Notes under the pieces: model-generated | What the model was told of the DNA's origin: nothing | What the model saw: only the letters and a program-made list of their open reading frames with translations | The model's database searches: none | In this document: one piece after another, positions 1 to 5,882 of the stretch | How positions within the stretch are numbered: the stretch's first letter is position 1 | Layout: every line of letters starts with the position of its first letter | Source: Planctomycetota bacterium | Lineage (GTDB): Bacteria > Planctomycetota > Planctomycetia > Planctomycetales > Planctomycetaceae | Direction of reading: 5' to 3' | Assembly (NCBI GenBank): GCA_026692825.1 | Contig: JAPLOC010000452.1 | Coordinates: forward strand, 8,397 to 15,319 | DNA: 6,923 bases | Made by a program: the position numbers and the translations under genes

Positions 1-240
1 GAGACCTACCCTGGGTTGGTGAATCGTCACCGATCCGTACCCTGAAAGGGTTCCATCCCGATCGCACGAAGGAACAGCTCATCGATTTGCGGAAGGAATC
101 CATGAACCATTGATAGATCGATTCACGCGTTCGCCCCTTATATAACCCTTTCAGGGTAAGAACCAGTTTGTCGCATGACCCAGGGTAGGTCTCGCTTCGC
201 TCGACCAACCCTGGGCTTTGCTATAAAACCCCTACGGGGT
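1..240. repeat. Inverted pair of multi-hairpin repeat elements, left copy cut by window edge
   Basis: Positions 1-16 are a perfect inverted match to 178-193, and 38-52 are a perfect inverted match to 144-158, so two copies of one element face each other across a centre of about 90 bp. The complete right copy has a small hairpin (145-157, accct/agggt with a 3-nt loop), a large hairpin (stem 179-186 with 208-215, inner stem ggtc/gacc at 188-191 and 203-206), and a second small hairpin (228-240, acccc/ggggt). The left copy has the small hairpin 39-51 and one arm of the large hairpin; the rest lies outside the window. No coding sequence is apparent here. Hairpin order and spacing match the element at 3706-4062. 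A REP/BIME-like palindromic element is the best description; its function is unknown. Confidence 0.8.
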
Positions 241-352
241 AGACGCGCATCACTGAATTCGATGTCACGTGACCGCCAACTTTGCTTAACCGCTGGTGAT
301 TCGGTTTGTTCGAAGAATCTCACAAACCACGAAATTGATCTTGGACAGGCCG
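241..352. other. Short intergenic stretch downstream of the STAND gene
   Basis: There is no gene here. It contains a perfect 10-bp palindrome, gtcacgtgac, at 264-273 and a 7-bp inverted repeat (ggtttgt at 303-309, acaaacc at 322-328, 12-nt loop) lying 25-50 nt past the stop codon of the minus-strand gene. The hairpin could help end that transcript, but no T-run follows it in the minus direction, so it is not a classical intrinsic terminator. Confidence 0.4.
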
Positions 353-2659
353 TTACGGCTCGCCACACGCTTCGCGCACGCGGCGGTCGATTTCCTCCGC
401 GGGGAGACCGATTGCCTCAAGGAGTTGCCGGTAGTTCTGGATCACGACCTGCATGCCAGGGTGCGAATGCCCCGTTTGATGGCCGAAGAGTGCGAAGATT
501 CGAACGACCCGCGACATCAGCGGCTCGGCCTCCGCCAGACGGTTCGTGGCCTGGAGCAACTGCGCCAGGTTGTTGAGGTCTCTGGCGACGTCCGGGTGGT
601 CTGGGCCGTACGAGTGCTCGTCGATCACCAGCGCGCGGCGCATCAGCGGCTCGGCCTCCGACAGACGGTTGGTGGCCTTGAGCAACTGCGCCAGGTTGTT
701 GAGGGCAGTTGCGACGTTCGGGTGGTTTTCGCCGAGTGACTTTTCGAAAATGCGGACGACCCGCGCCATCAGCGGCTCGGCCTCCGACAGCCGGTTCGTG
801 GCCTGGAGCAACTGCGCCAGGTTGTTGAGGTCAATGGCGACTCTGGCGTGTTCTGCACCGTACGAGTGCTCGTCGATCGCCAGCGCGCGGCGATATAACT
901 GCTCGGCTTCGGGAAACCGAATGCGCTGTTTGTAGAATAACCCCAATTCGTTCATCCAAAGGGCGGCTCGTTGCGTCTGCCCCGCCTTGTCGACTCGATC
1001 AACCAGGTCGGCCACATGCGGTGCGAGAGGATTCCAAACGGGCCAGTTCCGGACATCCGTCGGATCTCCGGGTTCGATCGCATCCAGAAGGGCAAACACC
1101 CTTTCCATTCGCTCGTTCCGTCGTTCTGGTTCCATCCGCTCGCGCGTCACCTCCTGCACCAGCCGATGCACACTCAATTCCGTTTGATCGAGTCGGATCA
1201 TCGAGACGTCGGCCAGTTCCACCAGCGCTTCTTCAACATCGTGAACTCCGGCCACCGCCAGCGACTGGGCGGCGCTCTCGTTCATCAGCCACGCGCGCCG
1301 CAGCGGTTCGGGCGAAAACCAGCTCAACAATTCCAACAGACTGCGGGCCGACGCGGTCAGTTGGTCGACCGTCGTGTTCCAAGTGGTCGCCACACTGCGG
1401 GGGTACTGCATCACCCGCGGGTCGTACCAGCCGCGGACTTTTTCCCCCTGCGTCTGCCAGCGCTCACGATACTCGGCGAACGAAATGCGAAATCGCTTCA
1501 CGTACGCCGCCGACTGTTCCAGCGCGAGCGCCAGCCGGTCGACCTCTTCGGCCAACCGCCGCGCCTGTTCGGCGTCGTCGGGGGTGATCGATCGCTGGGG
1601 GGCGGCCTGCTGCAGATAGGCGACGGCGTTTTCGGGCGAGACCACGTCGAGTTGCAACGGCTCGATCAGAGCGGGCCAATTCGACAGCCGACTGGTGATG
1701 ACCACGTGGCCGCCGCGCAGGCGATTCAAAACTTCGATCACCGCGTTGGCCGCCTCAGCGGAGTCGACGTTGTCGAACAATAAAAACCATTCGCCACGCT
1801 GATTCAACCAGTCACAGACGGCGGCGATCCGCCGTTCGTCGGGCTCGGTTTCGAGTCCCGCGATTTGCAGCACGCCGGTCAGTTCCGCCAGGTTGCTGAC
1901 GAGCGAAGTGGGCGAGTCGGCGGTGATGTGCAGCAGAGCCGAGTATTCGCCTGCGTAGGCGTGGGCGTACTCGACCACCAGCCGCGTTTTGCCAACCCCA
2001 CCCAGGCCGTGAATCGCCTGCCGGGGAGTGATCGCCAGCGCGCGGCGGTCGGCGGCGACCGGCTGCGTCAGTTTGTCGCGCAGGGTCTTCAGGAACTCGT
2101 CGCGCCCGATGAACAGCGAACCGAGGCTGGCGGGCAGGTTGCACGGCGGTTGGCCAAGGTCGCCCGGCGGTTCCCAGGGAAAGCGCAACTCGCCCAATTC
2201 GGCCCGAAATTCGTGGACGTTGCCAAACGATCGCGAGTTCCGGTCCCGGGTGATTTCTTGCCGGTAGGCCAATTGTAGGTCGGCGTGATCGGCGGACTGC
2301 GAGACCGGGTTCGGAGGTTGGAATTCGCTCGAGGTGAGCAGCCGATAGATGGGAATCTTCTTCTCGCGCGCGATGAAGTATTCCCACTGGGTGAACGATC
2401 TGCGAGGAAAGCCGGGGAGCGGTGCGGAGGGTTCCGCGCCGTAGATATCGCCGACCAGGCAGAGCATGGCGTCGCAGCCTGGTTCGGCGGGAGTGCCGAC
2501 GATCTTGTCGCGGAGCAGCGTGACGATTTTCTGGTCGGTGAGGCCAAACGTCTCTTGAAAGACCGGCACGATGCCGCGCAGTTGGAGCTTTTGAGCGGCG
2601 AGTTCGCGATAACGCTTCAACTCGGCCGAAACAGCGCTGACAAACACCCGGCGGCGCAT
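353..2659 (-). CDS. DUF4062 / NB-ARC (STAND) ATPase with C-terminal TPR repeats
   Basis: 768 residues, probably cytoplasmic (no signal peptide or membrane segment). Residues about 3-110 match DUF4062: VFVSAVSAELKRYR start, a CDAMLCLVGDIYG segment, then WEYFIAREKKIPIY. An NB-ARC/STAND NTPase follows: Walker A GLGGVGKT (218-225), Walker B WFLLFDNVD (291-299), ITSR (321-324), a GLPL-like site reading RLALAL (375-380, proline replaced by alanine), and a winged-helix-like region ending in VHRLVQEV (497-504). Residues about 565-735 are four 42-residue TPRs of the kinesin-light-chain type. STAND proteins are nucleotide-driven switches in which the repeat arm senses a ligand and the N-terminal domain signals; related bacterial proteins include anti-phage and conflict proteins. 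The ligand and output are unknown. The ATG at 2659 begins right at the DUF4062 motif; no strong ribosome binding site is seen. The gene has no operon partner and is bordered by repeats. Confidence 0.92.
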   Translation of the reverse strand: MRRRVFVSAVSAELKRYRELAAQKLQLRGIVPVFQETFGLTDQKIVTLLRDKIVGTPAEPGCDAMLCLVGDIYGAEPSAPLPGFPRRSFTQWEYFIAREKKIPIYRLLTSSEFQPPNPVSQSADHADLQLAYRQEITRDRNSRSFGNVHEFRAELGELRFPWEPPGDLGQPPCNLPASLGSLFIGRDEFLKTLRDKLTQPVAADRRALAITPRQAIHGLGGVGKTRLVVEYAHAYAGEYSALLHITADSPTSLVSNLAELTGVLQIAGLETEPDERRIAAVCDWLNQRGEWFLLFDNVDSAEAANAVIEVLNRLRGGHVVITSRLSNWPALIEPLQLDVVSPENAVAYLQQAAPQRSITPDDAEQARRLAEEVDRLALALEQSAAYVKRFRISFAEYRERWQTQGEKVRGWYDPRVMQYPRSVATTWNTTVDQLTASARSLLELLSWFSPEPLRRAWLMNESAAQSLAVAGVHDVEEALVELADVSMIRLDQTELSVHRLVQEVTRERMEPERRNERMERVFALLDAIEPGDPTDVRNWPVWNPLAPHVADLVDRVDKAGQTQRAALWMNELGLFYKQRIRFPEAEQLYRRALAIDEHSYGAEHARVAIDLNNLAQLLQATNRLSEAEPLMARVVRIFEKSLGENHPNVATALNNLAQLLKATNRLSEAEPLMRRALVIDEHSYGPDHPDVARDLNNLAQLLQATNRLAEAEPLMSRVVRIFALFGHQTGHSHPGMQVVIQNYRQLLEAIGLPAEEIDRRVREACGEP
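455..967 (-). repeat. Tandem TPR-coding repeats, 126-bp unit in a 252-bp higher-order pattern
   Basis: Four TPR units of 42 residues lie inside the STAND gene. At DNA level the motif catcagcggctcggcctccg begins at 515 and 641, and nearly the same motif at 767, so the steps are exactly 126 bp; a diverged fourth copy begins at 893. The units alternate: A (ends in RAL.IDEHSYG) and B (ends in RVVRIF). The motif cgtacgagtgctcgtcgatc recurs at 607 and 859, 252 bp apart. This means an A-B pair was duplicated as one block. The last B unit has three extra residues and a diverged end (LFGHQTGHSHPG). Confidence 0.9.
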
Positions 2660-2835
2660 CTTGGAACCTGAAAGGATGAAAACAGCGATTGACCCAACGA
2701 CACCGCGTCAGCGTTCGGCCTCCATTCTGGAGGATCGCAATGGGACCGGCAAGTCCAGCCTTGTGTCTGGGCAGACTCCCATTCTGCCGCGCGATCACGC
2801 GGAATTTGCCACCAGACGATAATCGCAACAGACCA
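2660..2835. other. Intergenic region upstream of the STAND gene
   Basis: This should hold the leader and promoter of the minus-strand STAND gene. No convincing -10/-35 pair or Shine-Dalgarno site is visible. A perfect 5-bp-stem hairpin (cctcc/ggagg, 2719-2733) lies about 60-75 nt upstream of the start codon. A related tcccattctg motif lies at 2777-2786. No gene is recognised. Confidence 0.35.
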
Positions 2836-2981
2836 CATCCTGTTCATCCCTTTCATCCTCTTCATCCTGTCTAAAAAATCGTCTTTTCCACCCCGAATCC
2901 GGTCATTCGCCCCTGCCGCAGGTGACGACGGACGAAAAAAAGGGGGACAGGATGAAAAGGATGAAGAGGATAAAAAGGATG
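2836..2981. repeat. Inverted pair of 9-bp-period arrays (catcctntt type)
   Basis: Positions 2836-2871 consist of four 9-bp units of the form catcc-tgtt / ccttt / tcttc variants, exactly in phase. Positions 2946-2981 consist of four units that are their reverse complement (gacaggatg, aaaaggatg, aagaggata, aaaaggatg). The arms are 36 bp each, separated by 74 bp. In the minus direction they would translate as a His-Pro-rich run (FHPLHPFHP style), so any ORF crossing them is spurious. Similar short-period intergenic arrays are, from memory, common in planctomycete genomes. Function unknown. Confidence 0.8.
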
Positions 2982-3079
2982 TTTGCCATCCCGTCTCCAA
3001 GACCTGACATCCTCAGCGAGATCGTGCGGCGTAACGGAAATGCGCCCCCGAAAAAGCTCTTGGATCATCGCCTCGTCAT
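2982..3079 (-). pseudogene. Possible remnant of a minus-strand gene start
   Basis: In the minus direction aaaggaggag (a near-ideal ribosome binding site) lies 8 nt before an ATG at 3079. That frame stops after MTRR. The next ATG at 3068, overlapping that stop as ATGA, opens a protein-like stretch MIQELFRGRISVTPHDLAED, then VRSWRRDGK, which runs straight into the 9-bp array at 2981. One extra base after the first ATG would join the two parts. This fits a gene whose start survives and whose body was replaced by repeat DNA. It could also be a leader peptide or chance; I recognise no family. Confidence 0.22.
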
Positions 3080-3098
3080 CGGTCCGGCTCCTCCTTTC

Positions 3099-3142
3099 GT
3101 TTCCGTGTCCTTCAGTGCGTTTCCGTGGCTTTTGTTTCCGTG
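3099..3142. repeat. Cluster of three gtttccgtg repeats
   Basis: The 9-mer gtttccgtg occurs at 3099-3107, 3119-3127 and 3134-3142, within T/G-rich sequence. It resembles degenerate intergenic repeats of the ttcgtg type that I recall from planctomycete and verrucomicrobial genomes. An ATG at 3125 falls inside the repeat and is unlikely to be a real start. Confidence 0.6.
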
Positions 3143-3214
3143 TCAGGATCACTTGGAGATTCGAAACCACAAGGTTTTACCAGTCCGACTGGGCGAATTG
3201 CATGGAATTCGATT

Positions 3215-3466
3215 GTGATATTTCGCGGCTGGCGAATTCTGGGGGCGTCGGCGCTGATTCTCTGGCTGGCCACGACCGCCAGTGCGATGCGGACCGCCGA
3301 GTCGCAAGACCGCCGGGCGTTTGGTTCCGAAGCGACCGCCGAGGTACTGTGGAACGACTACCTCACCGCGATCGAAGAGATTCGCGCCGACGAAGTCCTG
3401 ATGGAACGACTGCGTCATCCCCCGGTATTCGGAAATGGCTGCGGTTTTGCCCCCCCGGGGTTTTAA
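3215..3466 (+). CDS. Possible short exported protein, probably 3'-truncated
   Basis: From a GTG at 3215 the frame starts VIFRGWRILGASALILWLAT followed by TASA-M, a good signal peptide: basic start, hydrophobic core, and an ASA cleavage site. A gga at 3204-3206 is the only ribosome-binding hint. The mature part is acidic and protein-like up to IEEIRADEVLMERLRH. The reading then changes to GC-run-derived sequence (VFGNGCGFAPPGF) and stops at 3464-3466, 84 codons from GTG including the stop. The abrupt change near 3415 suggests that the gene was cut by repeat or foreign DNA. I recognise no family. It could be a real small secreted protein, a pseudogene, or chance. Confidence 0.35.
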   Translation: MIFRGWRILGASALILWLATTASAMRTAESQDRRAFGSEATAEVLWNDYLTAIEEIRADEVLMERLRHPPVFGNGCGFAPPGF

Positions 3467-3705
3467 TAGCAAGGTTGACGGCTTTTTCCAAAGGGTTCCG
3501 CTCGCCCGGCGACTTGGCATGGCTCCGTTTGTTGCCAACACACGACCAAATCGATGAAACCGCCAGCCCCGTTGCCCGGATAGTGAATCCGATCTTCCCT
3601 CTCACGAGGAGCCGTGAATCCAACCCTTTGACGCCGACGGTTCAGTTACCGTCGGGTTGAGTATCGTCTCAAGGGAGAATAACGATTGACAGCTTGACCT
3701 CCACT
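3467..3705. other. Intergenic region with one stem-loop
   Basis: No convincing gene is seen. The overlapping open frames here use unrelated amino-acid compositions and lack start signals. A stem-loop is present at 3634-3655 (ccgacgg, 8-nt loop, ccgtcgg), within a longer caaccc...gggttg pairing at 3621-3659. No T-run follows, so a terminator is not supported. A ccccgggg palindrome followed by tttt lies just before, at 3453-3464. Confidence 0.4.
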
Positions 3706-4062
3706 GCGGCGCAGCCGCCGGTCGCATCCCGTTAGGGATGCAATACAGTAGCCGGGGGTCGCAGCGCAGCGGAGACCCCCGGATAGCCGGATGAATTGAG
3801 TGCATCCCGGAGGGATGCCAGAAGCGTGGTTGCCGTGTGAGACTCTCGGGTGGATTTCTGCGTTTCGCAGCCTACGAAAGACTCGCTCTCGCGACTGCCC
3901 GACAGCGGGAAATTGAGAATCGTGCCCGAAATCGCCGAACACGATTCTGGCATCCCTCCAGGATGCTGTTCTTAACAAGCCACTTCCCGGGGGTCTGCGC
4001 TGCGCTTCGACCCCCGGCTACTTTCTGGCATCCCATTCGGGATGCGACGGCGGCTGCGCCGC
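3706..4062. repeat. Complete inverted multi-hairpin repeat element
   Basis: The outer arms 3706-3782 and 3987-4062 are inverted copies, about 88% identical with one 1-nt gap. The inner arms 3802-3828 and 3940-3966 match at 25 of 27 positions. Each arm carries, from outside in: a GC hairpin (gcggc/gccgc), a small hairpin (gcatccc/gggatgc at 3724-3741 and 4028-4045), a large hairpin (ccgggggtc/gacccccgg at 3752-3782 and 3987-4017, both with 13-nt loops), and an inner small hairpin (3802-3818 and 3950-3966). The centre is about 110 bp and shows no gene. No transposase is encoded. It is a REP/BIME-like non-autonomous repeat by structure. Any ORF across it is an artefact. Confidence 0.85.
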
Positions 4063-4248
4063 GATAAACCCCATAAACGACGGATTCGATCTTGGACAGG
4101 TTCTCAGTCTCCAAGCGGGCCGTTCCCTGCTCCTGTGCAGATTTTTCACCACACCCGCAACTTGTTTGCCAGTGGGGTGTTCGGTGAGGCACGGGAGGTT
4201 GCGCGCCGATATCATCGGGGCCAATCTGGTTCCGATCCCACCGCCTCA
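4063..4248 (+). other. Upstream region of the apbE-like operon
   Basis: This should carry the promoter for the ApbE-DUF2271 gene, but I see no confident -35/-10 pair. A small perfect hairpin (ccgat-atc-atcgg) lies at 4206-4218, about 40 nt before the start codon. No riboswitch consensus is recognised; in particular I do not see an FMN-element pattern. Confidence 0.35.
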
Positions 4249-4254
4249 AGAGGT
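4249..4254 (+). promoter_or_regulatory. Ribosome binding site of the ApbE-DUF2271 gene
   Basis: agaggt lies 5 nt before the ATG at 4260 and supports that start, which also gives a complete signal peptide. Confidence 0.6.
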
Positions 4255-4259
4255 CTGAG

Positions 4260-5882
4260 ATGTTCCGCGATTGCGCGTTTCCTGCGAGTTGGCGTCGTGT
4301 GCCGGTTCTGCTGGCGTCGCTGGTTGTCGCGTTGACGGGGTTGCCGTGCGCGACGCCCGTCGCGGCGGGAGAGCTGTATGTTTCCCATTACGAAAACGTG
4401 CTGGGAACGTCGCTGGAACTGCGGATGATCGCCCGGGATTCCGTCGCGGCCGAGCGTGCCGAAGAACTCGCGCTGGCGGAAATCGACCGGCTGAACGCGA
4501 TCTTCAGCACCTATGATGCGAACAGCGAGTTCAGTCGCTGGCAGGTGGAAGCCAACCTGCCGACCCGGGTTTCGCCCGAGTTGTTCACGGTTCTGGCGGC
4601 GTCGGATACGTGGCGCGAAGCGAGTTCCGGCGCTTTCCACCCGGGGGCGCAGCGATTGACCGCGCTCTGGAAGCGGTCGGAAAGTTCGGGAACTCTTCCG
4701 ACGGAAGAACAACGGGCGGAAATCGTCCAGGAGTTGCGGACCGTCCCGTGGCAGCTTGATCCCGTGACGAATCAGGCGCATCGCGTCGGGCGGTATCCCG
4801 TTTCGCTGAATGCGATCGCCAAAGGCTACATCATTGACCGCGCCTGTGCGGCGATGCGCGAAACCGAGGGGATCTCCGCCGCCCTGGTCAAAATCGGAGG
4901 GGATCTGCGGGCGATGGGCGATCTGCGGCAGCCGATCGCGATTCGCAATCCGGGAGGGGCCGCCCACCAGTCGGGTCTGATGCAGATCGAAATTGGTGAT
5001 CGGGGAGTCGCCACAAGCGGCGACGCGTATCGGGGGTTCACCGTGGGGGAGAGACGTTTTTCCCACATTCTCGATCCCCGGACCGGTTGGCCGGTGGACC
5101 AGGTGGTGAGCGCCACCGTCGTCGCGCCGACCGCGATGGATGCCGACGCGCTGGCCACCGCGTTTTCGGTACTGACGCCCGGTGACAGCCTCAAGCTCGC
5201 CCGTACTCTGGACGGAGTCGAATGTCTGCTGATCGACCGCGACGGGAACCGGTTCACCTCGGCGGGCTGGGCTCAGATTGAACTCGCGCAAAACGACGCG
5301 GCTGGCCTTGTGGTTCAGCGCGGTCGACCGGCCCCGCAACAGGCTGCCAAGAAGGAAGTCGCCGCCGACAAGCCGCCGACCCCCGACTGGAACGGCGGTT
5401 TTGAGCTGGCCGTCAAGCTGGAGATCAACAACGCGGGCGAAGGTCGGCGGTATCGTCGTCCGTATGTCGCGGTCTGGATTGAAGACAACGACGGGTTCCC
5501 TGTGCGAACGCTGGCGTTGTGGGTGCAGGGGACGGGTCGCGGACCGCGCTGGATTCCCGATCTGAAGCGCTGGTACAAGACCGACCATGTCCGCAAATTC
5601 AACGACGAAACCGATCTGGTCGCCACGATCTCGGAACCGACCCGCAAGCCGGGGGAATACACCCTGGTGTGGGATGGGACCGACGATCATGGGGAACTGG
5701 TCGAGCCGGGCGAATACACCGTTTCGATTGAAGCGGTGCGCGAGCATGGCACGTATCAGGTGAGCCGGAAAAAGATCAAGCTCGATCAAGAACCTGTCCG
5801 CGAAAATCTCGAGTCGAACAAAGAAATCAAGGCCGCTTCGCTTGAATACCGCAAACGCAAGTCCGACCGCGACGAAAAATGA
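4260..5882 (+). CDS. apbE: Exported FAD:protein FMN transferase (ApbE) fused to DUF2271
   Basis: 540 residues. A signal peptide (hydrophobic core about 15-30, likely cleavage after PVAA at 36) sends it to the periplasm. Residues about 38-340 are ApbE, which moves FMN from FAD onto Thr/Ser of target proteins using Mg2+. Visible motifs are SSGAFHPG (122-129), NAIAKGYIIDR (184-194), KIGGDLRAMG (211-220), VATSGDAYRGF (250-260), FSHILDPRTGWPV (267-279) and DADALATAF (294-302), with D296 and T300 as probable metal ligands. A charged linker (about 345-376) leads to DUF2271 (about 378-508; GGFELAVKLEI, YVAVWIEDNDG, LALWVQGTGRG, YTLVWDGTDDHGE, YTVSIEAVREHG), then a Lys-rich tail. DUF2271 has no known activity. 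These domains are usually, to my knowledge, neighbouring separate genes; here they are one protein. The downstream PepSY gene overlaps its end. Confidence 0.94.
   Translation: MFRDCAFPASWRRVPVLLASLVVALTGLPCATPVAAGELYVSHYENVLGTSLELRMIARDSVAAERAEELALAEIDRLNAIFSTYDANSEFSRWQVEANLPTRVSPELFTVLAASDTWREASSGAFHPGAQRLTALWKRSESSGTLPTEEQRAEIVQELRTVPWQLDPVTNQAHRVGRYPVSLNAIAKGYIIDRACAAMRETEGISAALVKIGGDLRAMGDLRQPIAIRNPGGAAHQSGLMQIEIGDRGVATSGDAYRGFTVGERRFSHILDPRTGWPVDQVVSATVVAPTAMDADALATAFSVLTPGDSLKLARTLDGVECLLIDRDGNRFTSAGWAQIELAQNDAAGLVVQRGRPAPQQAAKKEVAADKPPTPDWNGGFELAVKLEINNAGEGRRYRRPYVAVWIEDNDGFPVRTLALWVQGTGRGPRWIPDLKRWYKTDHVRKFNDETDLVATISEPTRKPGEYTLVWDGTDDHGELVEPGEYTVSIEAVREHGTYQVSRKKIKLDQEPVRENLESNKEIKAASLEYRKRKSDRDEK

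Noticed and set aside
971..1783. 270-codon plus-strand frame opposite the NB-ARC part
   Set aside because: Antisense shadow of the STAND gene; low-complexity His/Arg/Gln-rich composition and no motifs.
1812..2828. 338-codon minus-strand frame overlapping the STAND gene start
   Set aside because: Different frame of the same strand, very Arg-rich, while the DUF4062 and P-loop motifs are all in the 353-2659 frame.
2983..3660. 225-codon plus-strand frame across the gene-poor region
   Set aside because: It crosses repeat clusters, has Arg/Ser-rich composition without motifs and no ribosome binding site.
3706..4062. CRISPR array
   Set aside because: The repeats are inverted and variably spaced hairpins, not direct repeats with equal unique spacers.
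337..4100. 13-bp direct repeat gatcttggacagg at 337-349 and 4088-4100, each outside a hairpin element
   Set aside because: A 13-bp match in 6.9 kb can occur by chance, and its distances from the two elements differ, so it is not convincing as a target-site duplication.
3646..4249. Several 70-125 codon frames over the hairpin element
   Set aside because: They arise from the inverted repeats, which are open on both strands; no protein motifs.
4276..4360. Lipoprotein signal on the ApbE-DUF2271 protein (Cys30)
   Set aside because: The residues before Cys30 (G-L-P) do not fit a lipobox, and a standard signal peptidase I site follows at PVAA.
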